Source: Lysobacterales bacterium
GTDB taxonomy: Bacteria > Pseudomonadota > Gammaproteobacteria > Xanthomonadales > Xanthomonadaceae
DNA: 8,792 nucleotides
Reading direction: 5' to 3'
Assembly (NCBI GenBank): GCA_015655035.1
Contig: JAATFS010000504.1
Coordinates: 1 to 8,792, forward strand
A program made the position numbers and the translations under genes. Under the pieces are notes generated by a model, which ran no database searches, had not been told where the DNA came from, and saw only the letters and a program-made list of their open reading frames with translations. Position 1 is the first letter of the stretch. Each line of letters starts with the position of its first letter. This document shows, piece by piece, positions 1 to 6,156 of this stretch.

Positions 1-172
1 CCACATCCGCAACAAGGGGCCGTTCGATTCGCGCAACTACGGCTACGAAAAGTTGAGCGCGCTGATCAAGGCGATCGATCTGTTCGAGGTACGGCAGGAA
101 GGCAAGACCATCTGGGTGCGCGACAAGCCCAAGTCCAAGCCACGCGGCGCTGGCAGGGCCCGTAAATCCTGA
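1..172 (+). CDS. C-terminal end of NYN/LOTUS (OST-HTH)-domain protein (partial)
   Basis: The reading frame is open from position 2 to a TGA at 170-172 and gives the last 56 residues of a protein whose start lies left of the window. The segment contains the signature GPFDSRNYGYEKL followed by a helix, IKAIDLFEV, and a short strand ending in WVRDK. This is typical of the LOTUS/OST-HTH winged-helix domain found after an NYN (LabA/limkain-like) ribonuclease domain in many bacterial proteins. The tail KPKSKPRGAGRARKS is basic and probably disordered, as expected for an RNA-binding protein. By analogy the whole protein is a cytoplasmic NYN-domain protein of roughly 250 residues that acts on or binds RNA, but the NYN part is not visible here. 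The gene converges on priA, with 52 bp between the two stop codons. Codon use matches its neighbours. Confidence 0.75.
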   Translation, partial: HIRNKGPFDSRNYGYEKLSALIKAIDLFEVRQEGKTIWVRDKPKSKPRGAGRARKS

Positions 173-186
173 GCGCGAGCGGCGCT

Positions 187-214
187 GCGAAGCGTGTTGG
201 CAGGCCCGCTTCGC
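187..214. terminator. GC-rich hairpin between converging genes
   Basis: The perfect inverted repeat GCGAAGCG (187-194) and CGCTTCGC (207-214) encloses a 12-nt loop. It lies in the 52-bp gap between the stop of the upstream plus-strand gene and the stop of the minus-strand priA gene. The position suits a bidirectional terminator or 3'-end stabiliser. No T-run follows on either strand, so classical intrinsic termination is not supported and the call is tentative. Confidence 0.35.
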
Positions 215-224
215 GCGCCGGCGC

Positions 225-2417
225 TCAATACAGGTCCATAGGGTCGACATCCAGCGACCAGCGCACGCGGCGCGCCTGCGGCAACGCATGGATGGCCGGC
301 AACATCGTATCGAGCAGCCGATGCAGTGCCGCGCGCTGGTCCGACGACAACAGCAGCTGGGCACGCTGGAAACCGGCGCGGCGCGGCATCGGTGCCGGCA
401 TCGGGCCGTAGCGTTCCACCGGCCCATCGCTGGCGGCGAGCCCGCCCACCTCGCCCAGGAACTGATTGGCGGCGGCCACGTCCTTGGCTTCGGCGCGAAA
501 CATCGCCAGGTGCGCGAACGGGGGGAATCCGGCGGCCTCCCGCTGTTGCAGTTCGCCATGCGCAAACGCGTGGTAGCCGCCGTTGACCAGCGTATGCAGC
601 AGAGGATTTTCCGGATGGTGGGTCTGTAGCCAGACCTCGCCGGGGCGCTCCGCGCGCCCGGCGCGGCCGGCCACCTGAATCAACTGCTGCGCGAGCTTTT
701 CACGGGCGCGGAAATCGGCCGAGAACAAGCCTTCGTCGATGCCGACAACCACCACCATCGTCAGCTTGGGCAGGTCGTGGCCCTTGGCCAGGATCTGGGT
801 GCCGACCAGGATGCCGGGGGCATCGCCAAGCCGGGCGAGCTGGGTTTCCAGGGCGTCGCGGCGCTGGGTGGTGCTGCGGTCGATGCGTACCACCGCAACC
901 TCGGGGAAGGCGGCCAGCAGCCGCTCCTCCAGCCGCTCGGTGCCGATGCCCTGCGGTTGCAGCGCCAGGCTTGCGCAGTCCGGACAGGCCAGCGGCACTG
1001 GCTGGCGTGCGCCGCAATGGTGGCATTGCAGGCGCCGGCCCCCGGCGTGTACCGTCATCGGCGTCCGGTGCAGCGCGGTGCTGCACCGGTGGCAGGCCGC
1101 CGTCCAGCCGCAATCGTGGCACAGCAGAACCGGCGCGTAGCCGCGCCGGTTCTTGAATACCAGGACCTGTTCGCCGCGTCCCAGCGCCGCGTCGATGCCG
1201 GCCAGCACCTCCGGCGACAGGCCGTCCTGTAACGGGCGCTTGCGCACGTCCAATACCCGCACCCTGGGCGGCTTCGCCTCGCCGGCGCGGCGCGACAGCC
1301 GCAGATGCTGGTAGCGCCCGCCCTGGGCGTTGTGCAGCGATTCCAGCGACGGCGTGGCGCTGCCGAGGATCACGGGTATGTCCAGCGCCTTGCCGCGTAC
1401 CAGTGCGAAATCGCGTGCGTGATAGCGGATGCCGTCCTGCTGCTTGTAGCTGCCGTCGTGTTCTTCGTCGATCACGATCAGGCCGGCCTGCGGCAATGGC
1501 AGGAATACCGCCGAGCGCGTGCCGACTACCAGCCGCGCCTCACCGCGCCAGGCGGCGGCCCAGACCCGTGCGCGTTCGCCATCGGACAGGCCCGAGTGCA
1601 GCGCATGCACCGGCACGCCCAGGCGCGCGCGGAAGCGTCCCAGGGTTTGCGGGGTCAGGCCGATCTCCGGCACCAGTACCAGCGCCTGGCGGCCTTGTGC
1701 CAGGCAATGGGCGATCGCCTGCAAGTAGACCTCGGTCTTGCCGCTGCCGGTGACGCCGTCCAGCAGGAAGGTGGCGAACCCGCCGCTGGCGGTGATGGTC
1801 TCCACCGCCGCGCGTTGCTCCTCGTTGAGTTGCGGCCCGGCGCGCAGTTCGGCGGCGGCGCGCGGGGGTGGTATCGCGATGCGCTCGGCATAGCCGCGCC
1901 TGGCCAAGTTGCGGGCGGCCTCGCGCCAGTTTTCCATCTGGGTATCGAGGCGATCTTCGTCCACGGCCTCGGCCGCCAGCAGGTCGGCGAGCCGAGCGGG
2001 GCGGCTGCCGCGGCGCAGCCCGGGCGCGCCGGTACGGCCGGATTCGCTGAGTTGCCAGGCCCAGGCATGGGTATCCGGCAACGGCTCGCCACGGCGCAGC
2101 GGTCCGGGCAACGCGGTAGCCAGGACCTCCCCCAGCGGCGCGTGGGTGTAGCGCGAGAGCCAGTGCAGTGAGCGCGCCAGCTCGCCGACCAGCAGGGGCT
2201 GGGGGTCGACCCAGGCCAATGCGGGCCGCAGGTTGGCCGCATCGGTGGACGTGCCCGGTTCGACCACTACCCCAATCAGCTCGCGCGGCCCGAACGGCAC
2301 CTTCACCCGGCGGCCGACCGGGTCCGCGCACGCGGCGCCGGCCGGCGGTAGGTAGTCGAACAGCTGGGGCAACGGAACGGGCAGGGCGACGCGCAGCGTC
2401 GGCAGGCAATCAGGCAT
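225..2417 (-). CDS. priA: Primosomal protein N' (replication restart helicase PriA)
   Basis: PriA is a 3'-to-5' superfamily 2 DNA helicase. It recognises stalled or D-loop forks and starts reloading of DnaB. Numbering is from the ATG at 2417 (730 residues; E. coli PriA has 732). The N-terminal 3'-DNA-binding domain begins VALPVPLPQLFDYLPP. Walker A is GVTGSGKT (221-228), Walker B is DEEH (317-320), and GSATPS lies at 352-357. Eight zinc-ligand cysteines come in two CxxC pairs each at 433/436, 442/445, 465/468 and 478/481. The NRRGYAP segment precedes the zinc domain, and motif VI QVAGRAGR is at 581-588. All catalytic motifs are intact. An in-frame GTG at 2423 would add two residues. Neither start has a clear Shine-Dalgarno; I chose the ATG because a TAGACT hexamer sits six bases before it, suggesting a leaderless mRNA. 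The gene is probably monocistronic. The identification is very secure; only the start is uncertain. Confidence 0.97.
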   Translation of the reverse strand: MPDCLPTLRVALPVPLPQLFDYLPPAGAACADPVGRRVKVPFGPRELIGVVVEPGTSTDAANLRPALAWVDPQPLLVGELARSLHWLSRYTHAPLGEVLATALPGPLRRGEPLPDTHAWAWQLSESGRTGAPGLRRGSRPARLADLLAAEAVDEDRLDTQMENWREAARNLARRGYAERIAIPPPRAAAELRAGPQLNEEQRAAVETITASGGFATFLLDGVTGSGKTEVYLQAIAHCLAQGRQALVLVPEIGLTPQTLGRFRARLGVPVHALHSGLSDGERARVWAAAWRGEARLVVGTRSAVFLPLPQAGLIVIDEEHDGSYKQQDGIRYHARDFALVRGKALDIPVILGSATPSLESLHNAQGGRYQHLRLSRRAGEAKPPRVRVLDVRKRPLQDGLSPEVLAGIDAALGRGEQVLVFKNRRGYAPVLLCHDCGWTAACHRCSTALHRTPMTVHAGGRRLQCHHCGARQPVPLACPDCASLALQPQGIGTERLEERLLAAFPEVAVVRIDRSTTQRRDALETQLARLGDAPGILVGTQILAKGHDLPKLTMVVVVGIDEGLFSADFRAREKLAQQLIQVAGRAGRAERPGEVWLQTHHPENPLLHTLVNGGYHAFAHGELQQREAAGFPPFAHLAMFRAEAKDVAAANQFLGEVGGLAASDGPVERYGPMPAPMPRRAGFQRAQLLLSSDQRAALHRLLDTMLPAIHALPQARRVRWSLDVDPMDLY

Positions 2418-2423
2418 CGGCAC

Positions 2424-2429
2424 AGTCTA
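2424..2429 (-). promoter_or_regulatory. Candidate -10 element of priA (possible leaderless transcript)
   Basis: The minus strand reads TAGACT, then GTGCCG, then the ATG at 2417. If TAGACT is the -10 hexamer, transcription would begin at or next to the A of that ATG, giving a leaderless mRNA. This would explain why no ribosome-binding site is seen for priA. No convincing -35 hexamer lies 16-18 bp further upstream, so the call rests on the hexamer and its spacing alone. Confidence 0.3.
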
Positions 2430-2579
2430 GCGGGCGCGCTCGGCACGCGGAGCAGTGGCCGCGCTGGGCCACGCATTGGCGCGACGCGCTGGCCCAAGTT
2501 GGAGCGTCACTTGTCCATCACTTCTTTGACGTGACTGATAAATGACACGTAAACCCATGGGCAGATTGGAGAATTGCGT

Positions 2580-2602
2580 TTATCCACAAGGACTGTGGAT
2601 AA
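2580..2602. promoter_or_regulatory. Inverted pair of consensus DnaA boxes
   Basis: TTATCCACA (2580-2588) and its exact reverse complement TGTGGATAA (2594-2602) are separated by five bases. Both match the strong DnaA-binding consensus without mismatch. As a palindrome the site could also form a 9-bp stem with a 5-nt loop. A weaker look-alike, TGTGGGTTT, follows at 2606-2614. The site lies about 160 bp upstream of the priA start and about 300 bp upstream of the sigma-like gene, at the edge of the AT-rich stretch. DnaA could use it to control priA transcription or as a titration site. No dnaA or dnaN gene is in the window, so an origin is not claimed. Confidence 0.55.
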
Positions 2603-2896
2603 GTCTGTGGGTTTCCGGCGTGCTCCACGCGCCAAAGGCGGATTCACTAGCGTTCGTGACAACTTGGTCAAAAATTAGCCAAACGCTTTAACTTCATTAA
2701 AAACAACAACTTAGCCGTGAAACATGATTGCAATGAGGAAAAATCGGCAGTTGACAGATGGCGCCGGATCGGCATTTCTTTTGCTGTGCACAACCCTTCG
2801 CGGCGATCAGCCCAGCAACGGCGGCAGGGAGCGCCTGAGTGGCCTTGTGTCAAGAGTTCGATCCGCGCCGTCCCCCGTTATCATTTCCCCGATGAC

Positions 2897-2900
2897 GGAG
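2897..2900 (+). promoter_or_regulatory. Ribosome-binding site fixing the sigma-like gene start
   Basis: GGAG is followed by five bases (TTCCC) and then the ATG at 2906. This well-placed Shine-Dalgarno decides the start at 2906 over an in-frame ATG at 2717, which would add 63 residues with atypical codon use drawn from the AT-rich gap. Confidence 0.7.
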
Positions 2901-2905
2901 TTCCC

Positions 2906-3937
2906 ATGAGCGCAGTACCCGACGGCGACAGCAGCGTTGCACCCGCCGCCTTGTCGGCATTTCTTCGAGGTGTCGAGCGCCGGGGGATCGTCCTGGCCCA
3001 GCTTCAGTGCGGTGATGACGATGCCGCCGAGCGCGCATTGGCGGCCGCGTTGCGTGCGTTGCGGCGACATGCCGCCGCCTTGCCGATGGCGGTGTGGCCG
3101 ACCCGGTTCTGGACCTTGCTGGCGGCCACGCCGCCGATGCTGCAGCCACCAGCGACGGGCACCTGGCTGCCGCCGTTCACTGCGCTGGGGCGGATTCCGC
3201 CCGCCGATCGGCTGGCGTTGCTGGTGCGGATCGTCGCCGGCATGGACGAAGCCGACGCCGCCGAGGCGCTGTCGGTCTCCGAGGATCAGTATCGCCAGGC
3301 ATTGGCGCGGGCCTGTCCACGGGACGCGGATGGCCATCCGGATGCGCTGGCCTGGCGCGCGCTGGCCGAGGCCGCGCAACTGGAAGTGCGCAACCTGCCG
3401 CCCGCCCGGGTGACGCGCCTGGCGCAGTTGCGCGAGGCGGCGGTCGCTGCGCCGCAGGCAGCGCCGGCGCCGGCCAGGCCGGTCGTCGCCGCGGAGCGGG
3501 CGTCGGCATCGCCCAAGGCACGTCGTTGGGCACCGATACCGTGGCGCCTGCCGCGCCCGGACCGGCGCTGGGCGGTCGCGCTGGGGGGTGTCCTGGTGGT
3601 GGGCGGGTTGGCCTGGTGGTGGTCTGCGCGGGGCCCTGCGTTGCCGCCCGAGCCCGCTTCGCAGGCACCGGCCGGGGTGCTGCACGTCACCGACGCCGCA
3701 CCGGTGCTGGTGGAAGAACTGCCGGAGGCCGACCTGCCGGCGGCGGACGCGGCCCCGGCGATCGATGCACAGGATCGGGCGATGCTGGCCGATCCGGAAC
3801 TGGACCTCGCGCGCGAGGCCGATTTCTATGCGTGGGTCGCCGCTGGGCACCCACTGCCGGTCGACGATTCAGATGCGCGTGCAGGCACGGCCGCGCCGTC
3901 CTCACAAGGGTTGGAGACAGTAGATGACGAAAACTAG
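2906..3937 (+). CDS. Membrane-anchored sigma-70 (ECF)-like protein, probable sigma/DUF3619-like fusion
   Basis: A 343-residue protein with three parts. Residues 13-75 (FLRGVERRGIVLAQLQCGDD and the following alanine-rich helix) resemble ECF sigma region 2. Residues 94-138 resemble sigma region 4: a PPADRLALLVRIVAGMDEADAAEALSVS-type helix-turn-helix. A linker with NLPPARVTRLAQLREA (163-178) leads to a basic stretch (RRWAP through PDRR, 206-221). One membrane helix follows at about 222-239, and an acidic, proline-rich tail contains DRAMLADPELDLAREADFYAWV (290-311 approximately). Basic residues before the helix predict a cytoplasmic N-terminus and a periplasmic tail. The second half resembles DUF3619 proteins as I remember them. 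The stop overlaps the next gene by 14 bp, so the two are very likely co-transcribed and translationally coupled. It may be a tethered sigma factor or a degenerate sigma paralogue turned regulator; promoter recognition is not shown. The gene is certain, the function tentative. Confidence 0.7.
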   Translation: MSAVPDGDSSVAPAALSAFLRGVERRGIVLAQLQCGDDDAAERALAAALRALRRHAAALPMAVWPTRFWTLLAATPPMLQPPATGTWLPPFTALGRIPPADRLALLVRIVAGMDEADAAEALSVSEDQYRQALARACPRDADGHPDALAWRALAEAAQLEVRNLPPARVTRLAQLREAAVAAPQAAPAPARPVVAAERASASPKARRWAPIPWRLPRPDRRWAVALGGVLVVGGLAWWWSARGPALPPEPASQAPAGVLHVTDAAPVLVEELPEADLPAADAAPAIDAQDRAMLADPELDLAREADFYAWVAAGHPLPVDDSDARAGTAAPSSQGLETVDDEN

Positions 3938-4502
3938 CCTGTTGCTGTGCCTGTTGCTGTGCCTGTTGCTGGCGGCATTGCCGGTAGCGGCGCAGGCCCC
4001 GCTGCCCGCGCCGCTGGACGAAGCCACCGGCGCCGCACCGGCCATGACGCCCGCACAGCAGGCACAGCGTTGGCAGCGGCTGTCGCCGGCGCAGCGCAGG
4101 GACATGCGCAATCGCTATGCGGCCTGGCGCGCGCTGAGCGAAGAAGACCGGGCCAGCATTCGCCGTGCGCTTGCGCAAACGGAGGCACAGCCGGCCGAGC
4201 GGCAGCGCCTGTTGCGCACGCAATTCGCCACGATGGACCGGTTGTATCGCCATGGCTGGCGGCTGGGGCCGGCCGTGGGCGCGCACTACGCGCAGTTGCA
4301 GCCGCAGTTCGGCTACGTACCGGCCGCGCAGCGCGATGTATTGGTCGCGCTGCTGCGTAGCCTGGATGCTGAGCAGCTTTCGCAGTTGGCGGTACTTTCC
4401 CAGCGCACTCCGCCGCAGGAGCGCGATGCGCTGCGCAATGAATTGCTGGCGCAGGCACCGGCTGCGCGTGCGGCGTGGTTGAAACGCCAGCTCGGCCGTT
4501 GA
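3924..4502 (+). CDS. DUF3106-type secreted protein
   Basis: A 192-residue protein of unknown function. Residues 1-23 form a leucine-rich signal peptide (MTKTSLLLCLLLCLLLAALP) with a likely cleavage after VAA, before QAPLP. The mature part is helical and rich in Arg, Gln and Ala. It carries the short repeating phrases typical of DUF3106: RWQRLSPAQRRDMRNRYAAW and then ALSEEDRASIRRAL at about residues 50-85. A later helical region includes LDAEQLSQLAVLSQRTPPQERDALRNELL split across two helices. The ATG at 3924 has GGAG at 3913-3916, seven bases upstream. It overlaps the end of the sigma-like gene by 14 bp, so it probably works in the periplasm with that protein, whose tail should face the same compartment. 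No catalytic motif is visible. A lipoprotein is unlikely, because the cysteines of the signal peptide are not in a lipobox. Confidence 0.8.
   Translation: MTKTSLLLCLLLCLLLAALPVAAQAPLPAPLDEATGAAPAMTPAQQAQRWQRLSPAQRRDMRNRYAAWRALSEEDRASIRRALAQTEAQPAERQRLLRTQFATMDRLYRHGWRLGPAVGAHYAQLQPQFGYVPAAQRDVLVALLRSLDAEQLSQLAVLSQRTPPQERDALRNELLAQAPAARAAWLKRQLGR
3937..3972 (+). repeat. Three tandem copies of a 12-bp unit in the signal peptide
   Basis: The unit GCCTGTTGCTGT occurs at 3937-3948 and 3949-3960. A third copy at 3961-3972 differs only in its last base. Each unit adds four residues (Leu-Leu-Leu-Cys pattern) to the hydrophobic core of the signal peptide, so gain or loss of a copy keeps the frame. 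The first copy begins on the last base of the upstream gene's stop codon. Confidence 0.85.
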
Positions 4503-4510
4503 GATCGCGC

Positions 4511-4558
4511 GCCGGGGCGCTTCGCCCGACTGAGGGGAAGCGCTTCAATCAGAGCGGG
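4511..4558. terminator. Two adjacent hairpins downstream of the DUF3106 gene
   Basis: GGGCG (4515-4519), loop CTT, CGCCC (4523-4527) forms a short GC stem 12 bp after the DUF3106 stop. Overlapping its end, CCCGACTGA (4525-4533) pairs imperfectly with TCAGAGCGGG (4549-4558) around the perfect palindrome GAAGCGCTTC (4537-4546). The position fits the 3' end of the 2906-4502 operon. No T-run follows, so termination is uncertain. The 10-bp palindrome could instead be an operator for the MATE gene that starts about 170 bp further on. Confidence 0.35.
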
Positions 4559-4718
4559 TACTCCCCGGCCCATCGTCATGGCGATAAGCGCCGCGCCGCG
4601 TAAGCGCGCCGGTGTGCCCCGACGGGCGATTCACGGCCGACAAGGTAAGATGGATGCCTAACGCGACCCGGTGCCAGCGCTGTTCCAGACGCTACCGCAG
4701 TCCGCCCTTGCCGTTTCC

Positions 4719-6077
4719 ATGTCTGTTTCCACTGTGCTGACACCGCGCTTCGGTTCCGAAGTGCGCGCTACTACTTCGCTCGCGCTCCCGCTTGTACTCG
4801 GTCATGTTTCCGCGGGTCTGATCGGGTTCGTCGACAACGTCATCGCCGGTCATCACGGCACCGCCACCCTGGCGGCGGTGACCATCGGGACTTCGCTGCT
4901 GTGGTTGCCGATGTTGATCCCGATCGGCACGCTGATCGCGCTGACCGCCTCGGTCTCGCAGTTGCAGGGCGCCGGCCGCGATCGCGAGATCGGGCCGCTG
5001 TTCCGGCAGGCGCTGTGGTTGGCGCTGGGCCTGGGCGCGATCATGTTCGGCTTTCTCAGTGCGGTGCCGCCGCTGTTGCCGGTATTCGGCATCGCTGCGG
5101 ATATCGTGCCGGGCGCGACCGCGTTCCTGCACGCGGTGCGCTGGGGCAGTCCGGCGTTGACGCTGTTCTTCTGCATGCGCTACCTCAGTGAAGGCATGCA
5201 TTGGACCTTGCCGACCATGCTGATCGGTTTTGGCGGCCTGGTGGTACTGGCGCCGCTGGGCTACGCGCTGACCTATGGCCGGTTCGGCTTCGACGAACAC
5301 GGTGCCGAAGGACTGGGCATCGCCTCTGCGGCGATGATGTGGATGCAGGCGGTAGCGTTTGGCCTGTACCTGTGGCGTTCGCGACGGTTCGCCCCTCTGG
5401 CGCTGTTCGCCCAGTTCGACCGGCCCCGCCGGGCGCCGATCCTCGATCTGCTCAGGACCGGCCTGCCGATCGGCATCACCGTGTTGATGGAGGGCGGGCT
5501 GTTCATCGTCACGGCCTTGCTGATCGGGCGGCTGGGTTCGACCCAGGCGGCCGCGCACCAGATTGCGATCAACGTGTCGCAGCTGTGCTTCATGATTCCG
5601 CTGGGTGTGGCCGAGGCCACCACGGTGCGCGTCGGCCGTGCGGTTGGTCGTGGCGATACGCTCGGCATGCGTCACGCCGCCTGGGCGGGCTACGCGATCG
5701 TGTTGTGCGCGCAGACCCTGTCTGCCGGCACGCTGCTGTTCGGCCATGCCGCGATCGTCGCTCTCTATACCAATGACCTGGCCGTGGCGGCGTTGGCCTC
5801 GACCCTGTTGCTGTTCGCGGCCACGTTCCAGTTCCCGGACGGTATCCAGGTGCTGTCCGGTGGTGCGTTGCGCGGACTCAAGGACACGCGGGTGCCGATG
5901 TTCCTGGCGATCCTGTCGTACTGGGGCCTGGGCATGCCGTTGGGCGCCTGGCTCGGCCTGGGTCTGGGCTGGGGGCCGCAAGGCATGTGGATCGGGCTGA
6001 TCCTGGGCCTGACGGCGGCGGCGGTGCTGATGGGGTGGCGCTTCCACGTCGTCAGCCGGCGCGTGGAGCAGCCCTGA
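4719..6077 (+). CDS. norM: NorM-type MATE family multidrug efflux transporter
   Basis: An inner-membrane cation-coupled exporter of the MATE family, 452 residues from the ATG at 4719, with about 12 hydrophobic segments in two homologous halves. The first helix carries GFVDNVIAG with Asp39, matching the conserved Asp36 of Vibrio NorM. Glu248 (VLMEGGLF) and Asp364 (FPDGIQVLSGGALRGLKDT) match the cation-site residues Glu255 and Asp371. Their spacing, 116 residues, is identical. The neighbour corresponding to NorM Tyr367 is Phe360 here. Likely substrates are cationic drugs or dyes, exchanged for Na+ or H+, but the sequence cannot say which. The start is uncertain: a GTG at 4671 is in frame and adds 16 residues, a TAA lies just upstream of it (4659-4661), and neither start has a good Shine-Dalgarno. 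TAAGAT at 4646-4651 might be a -10. The gene appears monocistronic. Confidence 0.92.
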   Translation: MSVSTVLTPRFGSEVRATTSLALPLVLGHVSAGLIGFVDNVIAGHHGTATLAAVTIGTSLLWLPMLIPIGTLIALTASVSQLQGAGRDREIGPLFRQALWLALGLGAIMFGFLSAVPPLLPVFGIAADIVPGATAFLHAVRWGSPALTLFFCMRYLSEGMHWTLPTMLIGFGGLVVLAPLGYALTYGRFGFDEHGAEGLGIASAAMMWMQAVAFGLYLWRSRRFAPLALFAQFDRPRRAPILDLLRTGLPIGITVLMEGGLFIVTALLIGRLGSTQAAAHQIAINVSQLCFMIPLGVAEATTVRVGRAVGRGDTLGMRHAAWAGYAIVLCAQTLSAGTLLFGHAAIVALYTNDLAVAALASTLLLFAATFQFPDGIQVLSGGALRGLKDTRVPMFLAILSYWGLGMPLGAWLGLGLGWGPQGMWIGLILGLTAAAVLMGWRFHVVSRRVEQP

Positions 6078-6146
6078 CTTTCAGCGCATGTCGCCAACCG
6101 ACTCAGCCGGTATGCTGGGCGTGTCGTATCAGATGCCTTACCGGAC

Positions 6147-6150
6147 GGAG
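6147..6150 (+). promoter_or_regulatory. Ribosome-binding site fixing the sppA start
   Basis: GGAG lies six bases before the ATG at 6157. It favours this start over an in-frame ATG at 6088 that would add 23 residues ahead of the cytoplasmic segment. A TATGCT hexamer at 6111-6116, between norM and sppA, could be the -10 of a separate sppA promoter, though no clear -35 is visible. Confidence 0.65.
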
Positions 6151-6156
6151 CTTTTC

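Larger units (their letters stand above)
2418..2905. other. 488-bp intergenic region with an AT-rich core, no gene seen
   Basis: This gap separates the divergently transcribed priA and sigma-like genes. The first 80 bp nearest priA are GC-rich. From about 2500 the sequence becomes AT-rich for this genome, most strongly at about 2665-2750 with A/T tracts, and it returns to normal GC by about 2790. It holds the DnaA-box pair (2580-2602), an inverted repeat ACGTG (2529-2533) / CACGT (2546-2550), and a TTGACA hexamer at 2751-2756 without a good -10 at 17 bp. Nearer the sigma-like gene, TATCAT at 2879-2884 could be a -10. Short open frames on both strands here lack the codon bias of the real genes. 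I cannot identify a structured RNA by eye, though a small RNA is not excluded. Confidence 0.6.

Noticed and set aside
1305..2171. 288-codon plus-strand open frame antisense to priA
   Set aside because: It overlaps a fully conserved priA. The low-complexity peptide is a GC-driven shadow frame.
2668..2853. 61-codon minus-strand ORF in the priA upstream gap
   Set aside because: It runs into the AT-rich non-coding stretch, has no codon bias or ribosome-binding site, and encodes no recognisable domain.
2848..2875. GTTCGATCC resembling a tRNA T-loop
   Set aside because: The flanking bases do not form the T stem, and no acceptor, D or anticodon arm is present.
2717..2905. N-terminal extension of the sigma-like protein from an upstream in-frame ATG
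   Set aside because: The ATG at 2906 has a well-placed GGAG, and the extension lies in AT-rich sequence with unusual codons.
2424..2905. Chromosomal replication origin
   Set aside because: Only two consensus DnaA boxes were found, and no dnaA, dnaN, gidA or similar origin-linked gene is in the window.
2724..2909. 61-codon plus-strand ORF ending in an ATGA overlap with the sigma-like gene start
   Set aside because: Third-position GC is much lower than in the real genes, there is no clear ribosome-binding site, and the peptide has no recognisable pattern. The overlap is probably coincidental.
4521..4546. Possible plant-inducible promoter (PIP) box, TTCGC-N15-TTCGC
   Set aside because: The second half at the correct spacing is CGCTT, not TTCGC, and no other properly spaced pair was seen between genes.
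4692..6047. Long (451-codon) minus-strand open frame antisense to the MATE gene
   Set aside because: It is a mirror frame caused by the high GC content. Its Gln/Arg/His-rich peptide is the typical antisense of membrane-protein codons.
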